From Phoma sp. XZ068 (Eukaryota > Ascomycota > Dothideomycetes > Pleosporales > Didymellaceae): a stretch of DNA of 64,000 nt. The position numbers and the translations under genes are program-made. Below are positions 10,410 through 21,621 of the stretch, in pieces. The notes beneath the pieces were generated by a model. It was not told the origin of the DNA, did not search any database, and worked only from the letters and a program-made list of their open reading frames with translations. Numbering within the stretch: the first letter of the stretch is position 1; each line of letters opens with the position of its first letter. The stretch is taken from assembly GCA_004835665.1 (NCBI GenBank), contig RBKR01000005.1:682001-746000 (forward strand), written 5' to 3'.

Positions 10410-13400
10410 CTTGCGATGCCGCTCACAGTTCCCCTTTTGCAGAGCCTGGTTTGGAGAACCTGATTTTAGGTTTGGGGCGATGTAAGCATGATCCCACTTC
10501 AATGAACCAAGCAATAATTGATCCTCACCAGGTTCATATACTTACCCAAACAAACTGCCAGGTACAGGTCACGTACAAGGGCCTTGTTGTGTCGTGGGGC
10601 CAGCATTGTATCGATCTTTGTCCCCCCGATCTGGCTCTGTTCTTCTGATACACGTTTGGCCAACATCGTTACGGGCACAATCCGATTGTTCGCTCCACAA
10701 ATTGCGCAATGTTTTCACCACGGAGTTATGCCCGATTCCGCGCCGGAACGGAACAAACCAGGCGTGGGCTGTAAAGTACTCCAGATGATGGCCGATAGTC
10801 CAAGCCTAGTCGTACTGTGCGTGCGTGTAAGACATTCAGACCGATTTCGGCACGCGGAAACCGGCTATGCAAACGTACTTCATCATCGCGACAACCATTT
10901 AGTGTTGTCCCAACAGCACAAAGTACACCTAGACGGCGATGAAACCTAGTCGTAGGACAAGTGTGTAGAGGTAGATGCGTTGTATCGAGACAAACAACGC
11001 GCGAGCTGGAGTAATGGGTGTCGTACGGCAACAATGAGCCAAACATTGAACGGTCACGTGGGCAACCTAATGCAAGGCTACAGACACACCGTGCATGTGG
11101 GGATCCATCGGGTAGCGTCATCTCCATGGGGGTGTCATGGTGTGTCCTAGATGGAGGCTGTCGCTCTCATAGCCGACAGTTGTCTCATTAGCGATGTCCA
11201 TTGACGGCGAGTGCTCTCATGTCGGACGGACCACCTGGCGCAAAGGAACCCAAGTCTTCACAACTAAGTACGAGGAAAGACCATGCCATACCTGAGCGCT
11301 CTCTGAGCGGAATTATACTTCCCACAAGGATGACTAACTTGGGAACAGAGCCTAGATGACACCAGAAAGGGACGAGTAGCAACCTCAACATTTCGATTAG
11401 TCTACCCCAGGTTTACCGTGCTACTGGCACTGTCCCCGAACGCTCAGACGCGGAGCGAATCGGCCTTATCCCAGAATCGATCCGCCTCTTCCCGAGCTTG
11501 CTGTTCAGCGTAGCCCATACTCTTCTGCAGGTACAACGCAATCGCCACCCCACCACGAACGAGTGGCCCTGCACGTCATCAGTTACACTGGGTTAGAGGG
11601 AAAGGGGACGTGCAGCGAGAGCATCTGGCGACCCATGAGCATGTTCCTCGTCTGTGCTGCCTCAAGGCGGGTGCGTGGAGAGGTGCATCAGAGTGTAGGT
11701 TCATACCACACCTACGAATACTCCCAGCGAGCATCAAGCGTATCACATGTCTCTGCGCCCGACCGCAGACGAACTTCGAACGGGTGGCTCGCGACAGTGC
11801 TGGTCCCTGAAAGGCACGCTGCACGTATCGGAGAGATAACGGTAGCTCAGGTCAGCTCAACGCTGAGTCGCGGGGACTTTGCCTCAACCATAGAGATGAA
11901 GTGCTTTGATCAGCGAGTCTTGGAATTGAAGGATATATAAAGCCTCCTTCGAGCCCCCGTGGAACAGGCCTTTGGCCATGCCCAATACGGCCCTTGACAG
12001 CGCCACGTGCACGGCTCCGCTTTTCAACGTCAACCCTGGACTTTGGCTGCGTCTCCTGCATCCCCTCCTTCCTTTGGATCAATTTGGTGAGTTTTTGGCT
12101 TGCGCAGCGACACAAATTGAAAAGTGCTGTGTTGGTAGCACACAGGCGTCGTCAGAACGGAGCCCCGGCCGGCGCCCGTTACGTGTTCGGATCGAGTAAC
12201 TATCTGCTGCTATCTGTGGCTTGCAGGGGCCGCCGGGTCTTGGCTGATCTGCGGCACGCCGCACCCCACAATTGCCCACCAACGCCCAACGTCCGGCGGA
12301 AAGATGCGCGATATAGTTGTCGTGCCGACATCGCATGATGGCTGCCCCAACCTCACGTTTTGAACATGGCTATCAAATCGTGGGGTTCGGGCGCACGGAA
12401 AGCTGGAGGGTGTGCGGGTAACAGCTGCAGTTAGGGATGCTTTTTACATATCGTTGCGCTGCGATTCGCTGCGATTGTGTAGATGATAATTGCAAGTACG
12501 TCTCCAATAGACGGCTCTCTATCAATGCATGCGGGACCGTATTAGGGACTGTGGGGCAGTTGGTCAGACAGGATCCTATTTCTGCGTCTAGAATGGAGAA
12601 ATCCACAGCTGCAGGTGATTGCCGTGGAGACGGCCAAGCCAGGCACGGCTTCACGAGGGTCTGAAAGATAACGGAATTCAGCTCGGCAACTGTCCCTGCA
12701 AGCAGACATGTAATGGTCAACGCGCTGCGCTTCAGTTGTTCGAGGCATCGGAACGGAGTTTGCTTGACTACAAGAAACGTTGCAAACGCGCAAAGTGATG
12801 CTCGCATGACGGCGGCCGAGTCGCTGGGATGTTCGCGATTGGCTGGCCCTATCCTTATCGCCACGACCTGCGTCAGGGCTCGTTCTAGCGGCTATCGAGA
12901 ACATCACGAGTTGGCAACTGCGCTCGATGCAGGTTCGTTGAATCCTGCTGCACGAGCGTCCACCTCAGTGCACTTGCACAGCTCGCAGTTTTTCCGGGTG
13001 CAGGGACTGGCCGCCGCAATACGGCTGATAGAAGCGGCGACGTCGCCAGCGTTTACTGATAGCGGCGAAGAGTCACAACCAGACGGTCACGATGCAGTGC
13101 ACAGGCGGCCACGGTATGCATGCGAGCTCCAGCATTGCTTTGGGCTCGCCTCGGGCCAGGTTGCGTGCCATGACCAATTGCTCGGCTGTATGGGTAAATT
13201 TAGCTGCGCAGTGACGATGGTTGGCGACGCTTTCCAGGAACAAAGCGGTCAAAGTCGGGAGGCACTGAGGCTGAGCGGAACCCGGCTGGCCACGGCGGAG
13301 CACCTGCGCAGCACTGTGTAACATTGGCCGCGAACGAGGAGCCACGCTGAGATCAGACAAAGGATGTGTGCGTGAATAACATCAGCACGAAATGGCTGCT

Positions 13401-13834
13401 CGGAGATTGGGCGAGCGTCCCCAGATGCGTGGTTCAACAGCAGTAGGCCGCGCTAGAGAAGTGGACATTGACTAGCAGTATCCTAGCATTCATCCTGGGC
13501 GCGCGGCCGTCGGAAACCCCCAGTTTAGCACGCTCTGATTGCTGTGCATCTTCTGCCTCATCCCACGGAAGCGTTTCGGCGACGCCTGTGCTTGGCTCAG
13601 GGCCAGCCTAACTATTCCTCTTACCCTACTAACCGCCGCCACAGACCGAGACATTTGCAGTCTGCTACTTATAAGTCTACGCCCCCGGGAGCCCTTATCT
13701 CTCCACTCATTCACATATCTCCTCTCTACCGCTCTTATATCTTACCCTCCTAAGTACGAGGTCTTGTCGTCAGACACCAACACTCTTCTCTCCACCCCTC
13801 CCTTTTTCCTCTAATACACATCACAACCGCAGTC
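10410..13834. other. Gene-poor region, right part; upstream region of glutamine synthetase
   Basis: About 3.4 kb without a gene I can support. ORFs at 10518-10949, 10726-11127, 11563-11940, 12373-12864 and 12713-13321 overlap on opposite strands and have no family-like sequence. The right end acts as the glutamine synthetase promoter and leader: a TATA-like CTTATAAG at about 13668-13675 and a long pyrimidine-rich stretch from about 13690 to the ATG. Several GATA cores (for example near 13024 and 13059) could be sites for a GATA-type nitrogen regulator, which is inference. Confidence 0.45.
13668..13675 (+). promoter_or_regulatory. TATA-like element of glutamine synthetase
   Basis: CTTATAAG lies 160 bp before the start codon and just before a pyrimidine-rich leader, a common arrangement for highly expressed fungal genes. 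Confidence 0.4.
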
Positions 13835-15499
13835 ATGGTATGTCCGCCAACCGCGTCTCCACGCCAATTGGAGTCTTGAAAACACAGTTACTCACTACAG
13901 ACTTTGCAGGCTGGTTCAACAATCATCTCCAACACGGCAACTGTAAGTACCATCCTTGTCGCGTGCCTCGGAGAACCCGGCTAATGCGCCATTTACAGCT
14001 CCAGAAATACCTCAGTCTTCCCCAGAAGGACAAGGTCATCGCCGAATACGTCTGGATTGACGGTTCCAACGGTATCCGCTCAAAGTCAAAGGTGAGCACT
14101 TTTCAAGATCACCCCTCAAACAAAGCACTATTAGCACTGCGGCATTTGTGAACACCGTGGGGGAATTTTTGGCGCAACCAGAGGCCCTTACTTTGGGGGT
14201 CTGGTACCTGCAGTCATCATTCCAGGTGTCAGAGCACCCACGCACGCAAGAGTTGGACATCGTGAGCCGGTGGCCGCTTTGTGTGACCTCACTGCGCAGC
14301 GATCGCTCCTCTCAGTTTGGCGTTCCTTATCAGCGACTCCAGCCCACCAAGCCCCACGATAAACCCCACCAGCCACGATCTGCGGGTCAGCGGGCGTTGC
14401 TGCACCCCTTACTCATTTTTCCTTGCACACCACATTTTCTTCCCGATCCGGTGCAATATGCTAATGTTTCTTCCAGACCCTCTTCAAGAAGGTCTCAAGT
14501 CTTGAGGACCTCCCAGAATGGAACTTTGACGGTTCGTCAACGGGCCAGGCGCCCGGTAACAACTCCGATGTCTACCTCCGCCCCGTCGCCTACTACCCCG
14601 ACCCCTTCCGTCTCGGCGACAACGTCCTCGTCATGTGCGAGACATACATGTCGGATGGCAGCCCCAACGCATACAACTTCCGCCACGATGCTGCCATCAT
14701 CTTCAAGGAGCACAAGAAGCACGAGTTCTGGTTCGGTCTCGAGCAGGAGTACACTCTCCTCGACGAGTTTGGCTGGCCCTACGGATGGCCCAAGAACGGT
14801 TTCCCTGCTCCTCAGGGCCCGTACTACTGTGGTGTCGGTACCGGCAAGGTCTTCTGCCGTGACATTGTCGAGGCCCACTACAAGGCCTGCCTGTACGCCG
14901 ACATCAACATCTCCGGCACCAACGCCGAGGTCATGCCCGCCCAGTGGGAGTACCAGGTCGGTCCTTGCGAGGATATCCAGATGGGTGACCAGCTCTGGAT
15001 GTCTCGCTTCATCCTCCACCGCGTTGCTGAGGAGTTCGGCGCCAAGGTGACCTTCGCCCCCAAGCCCATCCCCGGTGACTGGAACGGTGCTGGTCTGCAC
15101 ACCAACGTCTCCACCAAGGAGACCCGTGAGGAGGGTGGCATGAAGGCCATCGAGGCCGCCATGGAGAAGCTCGCATCCCGCCAGAAGGAGCACATGACCG
15201 TCTACGGCGAGGACAACCAGCTCCGCATGACCGGCAAGCACGAGACATCGTCGTATGACAAGTTCTCCTGGGGTGTCGCCAACCGCGGCTCCTCCGTCCG
15301 CATTCCCCGCGCTGTCGCCGCCGAGAACAAGGGCTACTTCGAGGACCGCCGCCCCGCCTCCAACGGCGACCCATACCAGATCACCGGCATCATGGCCGAG
15401 ACAATGTTCGGCAAGGTCGAGGGTGCCGACGTTGCCAAGTTCGCCGCCGCGTCGGAAGAAGTTGAGCAGGAGATGATTGTCCCTGTTGCGAAGCCGTAA
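13835..15499 (+). CDS. glnA: Glutamine synthetase (EC 6.3.1.2)
   Basis: Cytosolic enzyme that makes glutamine from glutamate, ammonium and ATP; the main ammonium-assimilation step. Four exons: 13835-13837, 13910-13942, 13999-14091 and 14477-15499, giving 383 aa. Exon 1 is only the ATG; exon 2 codes [11 protein letters not shown], which joins [12 protein letters not shown], as expected for fungal enzymes. Introns are 13838-13909, 13943-13998 (branch GCTAAT) and 14092-14476; the last, at 385 nt, is by far the longest intron found here. Hallmarks include [25 protein letters not shown] (metal-binding Glu), [22 protein letters not shown], the ATP/glutamate region [10 protein letters not shown] and [14 protein letters not shown]. 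Codon use is strongly C-ending, unlike most neighbours, which fits high expression. The symbol follows fungal usage. Confidence 0.97.
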
Positions 15500-15832
15500 A
15501 CACTTAATGTCGTTGCGAATTTTGGCGTTTACCCATTCTTCTGCCCCACTCGGGGATAAAACCTCGAGAGCATGGGCACTCTACTACGATGCCGAGATGG
15601 CTGACTAGTTTGTCTGTTTTGTCACTTTTTGCGACCCTTTCCTTCAACATCACATACCCCACCCCCCTGCTAGATCCATGCTAGAAGCAGCGGGCGTTAA
15701 GCATGGACGCAACGATTGCAATGTATTGCAATGTAATCTAGACGTACAATGAATGAACGAGATCGAACACTTCAAACCTTGTCTTCTATGCAATGTGACT
15801 ATGCTGTGGTATCTTTGAGTTTGCTTTTGGCT
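15500..15832. other. Convergent intergenic, 333 bp
   Basis: Holds the 3' untranslated regions of glutamine synthetase and the convergent Med1 gene. No further feature seen. Confidence 0.6.
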
Positions 15833-18000
15833 TTAACTCGACTGACTACTGCTTCCCACCTCCCTCCTTAACCACTCCCCCCAAATACTCAAGTCCCCGC
15901 AGACTTCCAACGCCTTCCCAACCCTCTTGATTCTCGCTTCCGCCTCCTGTGCCTTTTCCAGACCATCCTCTCCTATTGCAGCCCCCTCTGTGATATTCTG
16001 CTCACTCACAATCAGCTCCCCGTTAGCATGTACATCCAGCGTGACGCTGAGTGGGGCGTGTGAATTCGCGAATCCTGCAGTATCCTTGTCAGAAAGCAGG
16101 CCCGATAGCAGGTCGGAGATCAGAGCTGGTGTTGCAGCGCTGGGCCCTGAAGCAATCTTCTGGTCGGATGTGACTGTTGATGATGGATGAGGAACATGGA
16201 CTGTGAGGCGGGGCGTGGGTGGCGTATAGGAGAGATTGATGTCTAGTTGGAGAGGTGGGTCTGAAGGGTTATTGTCTGGGGTGATTGGTGGTGTTGGTAG
16301 TTGTGAGTTCTTCTGCTCCGCGGGTTCGACGAACGAGTTCTGGAGGAGCGAAGTTATGAAGGCGTATTGGCGAAGAACTGGTAAGATCTCGACCAGTTGC
16401 TTTGGGTGTGCGAAAGGGAGGCTTTCTAATCTTCTGCTGTACTCCATCTTAGGGAGGTAGAGGCTGAGATTATGCGCCCGGTTGGTCTCTTTTCCTTCCT
16501 CATCCCGTACTAGAGCAGACCTTGTACTTCGAATCTCATGTGTCGTGGCGCCAGCTGCGCCAGTCATACCAGGATCAAGCTCGTTGGGTCTCAGAGCCAG
16601 ACCCACGAACGTCGTTGCGAGGAAGTCTTGCGGTGGCTCGATGCCAACAGATTGGTACAGCGATATGTATGTGGTAAGGGGAACAACGAGCGGCGGGTTG
16701 AATCTAGCAACGAATCGTACGTTGGGTAAGCGACCGGGCGCAGCATCGAGATTCATTGCATCATCATCGCCTGTCGATGCTGGTGGCTCCAGGAATGTTG
16801 GCTTGGGTTCTTGCCAGTCTATCGAGGGCGTGTTGAGCAGGATGTTGTCGAGAGCATTCGCGTCGCTGGCATCAGTAGGCTTCTCGACTGTGTCGCTGAT
16901 CCAGTCGTCTGATATTCGAATCGGCGTATACAGTGTCGAAGGGGAAGCTTCGCATTCTAGCGTCAACGAGTACACCTTGTTGGTTTTTAGATCGTCGTCA
17001 TCCTCCGGGTATTTGCTTTGCTCCTGCGAGTCAACCTCCATCTTCTCTTTACCCTTCCCAGAGATTGGTGTCTTTGTTCGTGACTTCGGTATAATATGTC
17101 GTCTGTCCATCCAATATTCCAGATTGAGCCCTAGGCGATCTCCAGTGTTGGGTCGCGGTCGACCACTCTTTCTGCAGAGTACTTCCCTCTCCGCCTTATG
17201 AGACCGATCTGGGGTGTCCTCCTCAAGAACTGTAAGCGCTATCTTCTTCTCATGCTCGAACAGCTTCCGCAAGCTTGTGTATACACCCGCAATGGCATTA
17301 TAGCAACTAACTCCTCCGTTCTGCGGCGATCCCAGCTTGTCCAACGTCACAAGCTTCTCCAAGTTCTCAGCGAACCGCTCCAGGGTGACGTTCATCTTGC
17401 TCTGGCCGGGGAGAGGATGTAAATTCCGGGTGAAGATTTTCGTGCCTGACTCGGCAAAGCCAATGCTGTCATTGTGGATGTCAAAGCCGCCCTGCAGGTC
17501 AATCTTCTCAACTTCGTCGCGGCGGAAGCAAATCTGCACATGTCAGTATGAACTCTGCCTGTGATATGGGATTGCGCGCTGACTTCTAGAAGATTCGATT
17601 CACCAACAGGCAATAGGTAACCGGCTCCTTCCTTAACGTAGTGTATACCGAGCCTCGTGCACAGCGCAAGTACATTCTCCTCGCTGACTCTCCCAGGCTT
17701 CTGCTTCAGCGTTTCGATGATGTTGTGCAGTCTTCTGGTCCTTTCGGCCTCGTCGGCGCGTCCCATGGCACTCACGGTCGGTAGGCCCAGTTGCGACAGC
17801 GATATGTCCATGTTTACGCCTCCCATAGGAACGCCACCCAGAGCTCCGCTTCCCTCGTTGAGCATGTTAAGCATCGCAGGCGAGTCGTAATTCATCATGC
17901 CGGTGGTCGCGCCCGTGTGAGGCACGCTGCGCGGGGCGGGCGATGAGAAAGCGGGGAGGTGCCGTTGCGGCGTGTTGGTGGACGGTGTAGGCGTGGCCAT
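15833..18000 (-). CDS. MED1: Mediator of RNA polymerase II transcription subunit 1
   Basis: Subunit of the Mediator middle module, which links transcription factors to RNA polymerase II. Two exons, 18000-17584 and 17533-15833, give 705 aa. The intron 17534-17583 has a non-standard donor, GTCAGC, but a good TACTGAC branch and GCAG acceptor. The disordered Thr/Pro-rich N-terminus (1-75) precedes the Med1 domain: RLHNIIETLKQKPGRVSEENVLALCTRLG at about 88-116, then FAENLEKLVTLDKL and further conserved blocks. The protein is acidic and low-complexity at about 430-470. The fungal Med1 domain is recognised by the order of these motifs and by length. Divergently placed upstream is a 409-bp spacer. 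Confidence 0.85.
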
Positions 18001-18409
18001 TGTGGTTGCGCGTGCTTCAAGCGTTCGAAGCTTGAGCGCTAATTGCCCGGGGAATTAGCGAGACTGTCGGACTTCCTGTTCAGGGTGTCATGTCGGGGAA
18101 GTTGCTGGAGGAAGCGGAGCGCAAAGGCAGAGCAGAGCTCAAGGTGACCTGCGCGAGTGGGGCCTTGGCAGGGCACCTGCATGAAGATGTCATTGTTTAC
18201 ATGAAGCTGCTGCGCAAATACAATGTAAGCTCGTATAATGTTTGGAAGAAATTGTCTGTGCGAAGTGATATTCAATTTGCGATGATATCTCGCCGTTGCC
18301 TTGTGCCTACCGTGGGTATAATATAATGCAAAAGGAAGGATATGCCCTCGAAAGCCATCCCATGAACGCCGTGCTATGCTTGCTCCACCTTCGTTCTCTC
18401 CCACAAGGC
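18001..18409. other. Intergenic, 409 bp
   Basis: Promoter of Med1 (minus) and 3' side of the next minus-strand gene. A plus-strand ORF (18090-18326) is present but shows no family signal. Confidence 0.5.
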
Positions 18410-19048
18410 TCAATCTAGTTCGACAATTTCTTCATCGTCAGTTAGCTCTGTGATCCTACTTTTTGCCCGTGTTCCCACCGCTCGGCGTGTCGTTGTAGCA
18501 GCGCCCTTGGTCTTTGGCGCGCTTCTGCTCCCATTTGATGTATCGCCCAGCAGCGCTCTAGGCTCCACACCATTCATCGCATCATCCGCACCGCTGCGGT
18601 ATTTGATAGTTCTTTGGCGCTTCGCCGGTCGCCGTGCCGCCTCTTCCTCACGCGCTGCCTGTTCCTCACGCGCTGCCTGTTCCTCACGCGCTGCCTGTTC
18701 CTCACGCGCTGCCTGTTCCTCACGCTCCATTCTCTCCTTTAGTTCCTGGTCACCTTTCTTCCTTTTTGCTTGCACCTCCCACAGCTCGAGTATCGAATCT
18801 TCATACTCGTTCTGCAGTTCGTGGAAAGAAGCATGGTGTCCGCAGCCGTCGCATTCGAATGAAGATGATGACTATTGGTCGTCAGTACGTACTGGATATC
18901 AGAGGAGGTAGAGTCATACGTTCATTGGGTGCAACATAAAGCGCAAACACGGGCAACGCGGCGAGACAATCGTCGGCTTGCACCTGCATTGCCCGCGCGG
19001 AGGCACATACCCCATCTGCGTCCACACATTCGCCACATTGTTCGCCAT
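18410..19048 (-). CDS. Cys/His-rich N-terminus plus coiled-coil repeat, nuclear-type hypothetical protein
   Basis: Two exons, 19048-18920 and 18871-18410, give 196 aa; the intron 18872-18919 (GTATGA, TACTGAC, ATAG) is clear. The N-terminal 60 residues are rich in Cys and His: GQCRCKP, RCPCLRF, then FECDGCGHHASFHEL across the splice, resembling a zinc-binding module. Next comes a charged helix with four perfect REEQAA repeats and a fifth partial one (about 95-125), a probable coiled coil. A basic stretch, RRPAKRQRT, could be a nuclear localisation signal, and the C-terminus is acidic (ELTDDEEIVELD). I do not recognise a family. The start was chosen because it gives an in-frame ATG, good splice signals and the whole Cys cluster. 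Confidence 0.65.
18644..18725 (-). repeat. 18-bp coding tandem repeat
   Basis: Four perfect head-to-tail copies of an 18-bp unit (18644-18715) followed by 10 bp of a fifth. In the minus-strand gene they encode REEQAA repeats. Perfect identity suggests recent expansion and likely length variation between strains. Confidence 0.95.
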
Positions 19049-19590
19049 GGTAGACGACAGCTAGACGGCGAAGGGGAAAGCCTAGGAGGAGTGTGAGCGC
19101 AAGAGCCGACGCGTGATTGTCTCGACTTCACGTGCGCACGCGCGCCATACGTGCGGAGATCCATCGGAAGTGCCCCACTCCTCTTCACCACCCCGCACGT
19201 CCGACTAGCAACGGAATTAATCGTAATTGTGGAATCAACGAAGGTCGGGCATGCATGATTTGGAATATTTCTAGCGCTTACGGTAGGATCAGCAACTGTA
19301 GGTGGTAACTACGCCGTAAATTCACCGCAAGGATGCCGATGGGTCGTGCCTTCTGTCCGCTTGGTTATGACCCCATGACTCAATCCACTCTGCTTCCAAA
19401 GCCTAAGCGCTAAATGGAAGGTACGCATCGCTGGCAGCTTATGGGTCCTCAGGATAGCGGGGTATGTCGTTTCGTATAAAGCCTGCGATTGCATCATACC
19501 ACGACAAGAGCAGCGAAGCATCCTGAATTCTCGTCAGCAGTAACCTCATAAACTCGAAGTCCATCTCAACGCCTTCCCATATTACTCAAC
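19049..19590. other. Divergent promoter region, 542 bp
   Basis: Lies between two divergent genes. TATA-like CGTATAAAG is near 19474, about 115 bp before the GFA-family start codon. No other gene seen. Confidence 0.5.
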
Positions 19591-20101
19591 ATGGCTACCG
19601 GAGGATGCATGTGCGGAAATGTCCGTTACGAGGTCGCAGGAGAATCCGGAGCGAACGTAAGTGTACGCCTTCATGGCTGGCTCCAGTTGCTAATTGGGGG
19701 GTGGATAGATTCTCTGCCATTGCTTAGACTGTCGCAAGATCAGTGGCAGCACCTACAGCACCAATGGCCTTTACGAACAGGCTAATTTCAAGGTCACCAA
19801 AGGCACCCCCAAGCAGCTCAAGAAGACGGCCGACGCTGGTCAGGCTATCACCTCTTTCTTCTGGTATGTATCTCGGATGGCCTCGTGGCGATACTGGGCT
19901 GACAACCGTAGCGGCGACTGTGGTTCTACCATGTGGCGCGATGCAGACAGCATGCCGGGCAAGAGGATTGTCAAGATGGGGACCCTGGACGATACCAGCG
20001 TCCTTGACAACCTCAAGGTGAACGCCGAGTTGTTCGCTGACACCAGGCCCAAGTGGGTTGCTGCGCAGGAGGGCGCTGACCAGAAGAAGACCATGACGTA
20101 G
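19591..20101 (+). CDS. GFA/CENP-V domain protein (glutathione-dependent formaldehyde-activating family)
   Basis: Small zinc protein of the GFA family, 136 aa. Three exons: 19591-19656, 19709-19863 and 19912-20101; introns 19657-19708 and 19864-19911 have GTAAGT/GTATGT donors and TAG acceptors. Zinc ligands are visible in order: GGCMCGNVRY (about 4-13), CHCLDCRKISGS (about 25-36) and CGDCGSTMW (about 74-82), the full Cys set of the family. The founding member condenses formaldehyde with glutathione, but most fungal paralogues have no proven reaction, so the substrate is unknown. No targeting signal is present; it is probably cytosolic. Confidence 0.88.
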
Positions 20102-20178
20102 GACGCATGCATATTCGTTCGGGGGCTTGTTATGTATTGTCGTATATGAGGTGTCATGGTAGTCCTAGCGATAGTAAT

Positions 20179-20492
20179 CTACTCCGAGTCTGAGCTCTCG
20201 GGCTCCTTCAAACGCTCTCTCATCATCTGCGTGGTGTCAGTCAAGTAGAGGCCGTGGTCTACGAAGTCGCTCACGTTGTTCAGCCGGCCCTTGAGTTCGT
20301 TGACCTTGGTCTCCTTAACCAGGATGTGCTCCTCGTCGAGCTCCTCTATGATGTATTCGTTGTTGTTTTTGCTGTCGATGTCGACCAGCATGGCTTTGAT
20401 TGACGCGTCGCATCGCACGAGGGTGCCTGCACACATTAGCATCGCAAAATAGGGCACAGCAGGACAAGCCTACCTCTTATAGCCTTGACCAT
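20179..20492 (-). CDS. TFB5: TFIIH core subunit Tfb5 (TTDA/p8 homologue)
   Basis: Smallest subunit of transcription/repair factor TFIIH; it stabilises the p52/Tfb2 subunit and is needed for nucleotide excision repair. Two exons, 20492-20474 and 20426-20179, give 88 aa, only slightly longer than usual (about 70). The intron 20427-20473 has a GTAGGC donor, a GCTAAT branch and GCAG. The sequence starts MVKAIRG-TLVRCDASIKAMLVDID, then EYIIEELDEEHILVKETKV, matching the family order (conserved start, 'CDPS.KA', 'DL...H.FV'). The last 25 residues are an extra acidic tail. The next gene, divergent, starts 364 bp away. Confidence 0.9.
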
Positions 20493-20856
20493 GGTGAAGT
20501 GTGCGAAACGCGGGGTGCAGGTAGGTTAATAAGGTGTATGGCTGGCCAACAGGGTGCTATTCGAGGAGAAGCTAAGTTGCGCAATCGCTTGGCACGTCAG
20601 CAAGGTGAGAGCTAAGCTTTCCGCCGCGATCCGCAACGACTATCTTAAACTCTACATGTCTAATTGCGACATTTGAGTTTGCTTACAATGTCTAATGCTC
20701 TCTTCATGCGCGTATGTCATGTCTTCGTGGGCTCTATCTACGCTCTCGATTGATTGACCTAGACTCTCGGTCGCGTGCTCTCCTTTCTTGAGCTCTTTTG
20801 TACTCGTCACACCTGTAGCTGCCGTTTCTAGACATTCCTTTTAGCAGTTGTCACCG
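20493..20856. other. Shared divergent promoter, 364 bp
   Basis: Serves TFB5 (minus) and the membrane protein (plus). The right side is pyrimidine-rich. No other feature seen. Confidence 0.5.
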
Positions 20857-21621
20857 ATGGCAGACTTGAGACATGACCAATCTAGACGACTCACCACGTG
20901 CAACGCCTGCACTTTGCTACTCCTCCCCACCCTCAACCTCATCCTATCCTTACCTTGGGCGAACGCCCAGAGTACACCCTCTGTATCCTTGTCCCTAACA
21001 GCCAGTCCCTCTGTGACGATGCCACCGATAGCAAACCTCGAGTCTGTGAGACACCCGCTGTCTCTCTCGTCGTCAACCCTCACTCCTTTGTTTTCAAGCC
21101 AACCGCCGCTCGAGACGCATACTGAGCTTTTTGTCGCTGCTGAGCAACACACTGGGGGCGAAGTCAAGAACGGCGTCTTCAACTACTACTTCCTCTTTCT
21201 GGCCCTACTGGCGGGTGCCTTGGCTGCAATGTTGTGGTGGATGCATCGTCAGAGACGGCGCGAGCACGAGCAAGTAAGACTGAGAGGGCGACATGCTCTG
21301 GCACAGGATGTCGAACGCTGGGCTATCTACAGACGCGACCATCCACCAACATTAGAGGGACTCAACGAATCTGGTGAGGCACCACCGCCATACAAACCCA
21401 AGGACGACACCGTTACAAGTCTTCAAACCGTCAACAGCAATCCTGAGCTGGTCGTTGATGTTACGATACCCGCAAGGGCTATAACGCGAGATGATACAGA
21501 GCATGACCGAATTCCCGACTACATCGAATTTATTCCCCGTGATGAGAGCAACATGAGCACTGAATCAGGGAGACCAGCTGTTCCGACCATCACCGCTCGC
21601 GCAGAGAATGGCGTCACTTGA
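20857..21621 (+). CDS. Single-pass membrane protein with cytoplasmic PPPY motif
   Basis: 254 aa from the first ATG in frame. It has a signal peptide-like N-terminus (TLLLLPTLNLILSLPWANA, about 16-35), a Ser/Thr-rich external part of about 65 residues, one membrane helix (YYFLFLALLAGALAAMLWWM, about 107-126) followed by basic HRQRRR, and a soluble tail. Topology is therefore type I: short glycosylated ectodomain, inner tail. The tail contains APPPYKP at about residue 172, a PY motif of the kind bound by WW domains of Rsp5-type ubiquitin ligases. This architecture is common among fungal sensor or adaptor proteins, but I recognise no named family. Confidence 0.75.
   Translation: MADLRHDQSRRLTTCNACTLLLLPTLNLILSLPWANAQSTPSVSLSLTASPSVTMPPIANLESVRHPLSLSSSTLTPLFSSQPPLETHTELFVAAEQHTGGEVKNGVFNYYFLFLALLAGALAAMLWWMHRQRRREHEQVRLRGRHALAQDVERWAIYRRDHPPTLEGLNESGEAPPPYKPKDDTVTSLQTVNSNPELVVDVTIPARAITRDDTEHDRIPDYIEFIPRDESNMSTESGRPAVPTITARAENGVT

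Noticed and set aside
12713..13321. 202-codon ORF upstream of glutamine synthetase
   Set aside because: No family-like sequence, and it overlaps other ORFs on the opposite strand; probably chance in moderate-GC DNA.
14148..15050. 300-codon plus-strand ORF overlapping glutamine synthetase
   Set aside because: Out-of-frame reading of intron 3 and exon 4; low-complexity Ser/Thr/Arg composition typical of a shadow.
18090..18326. 78-codon plus-strand ORF between Med1 and the next gene
   Set aside because: No recognisable domain, and it lies in the Med1 promoter.
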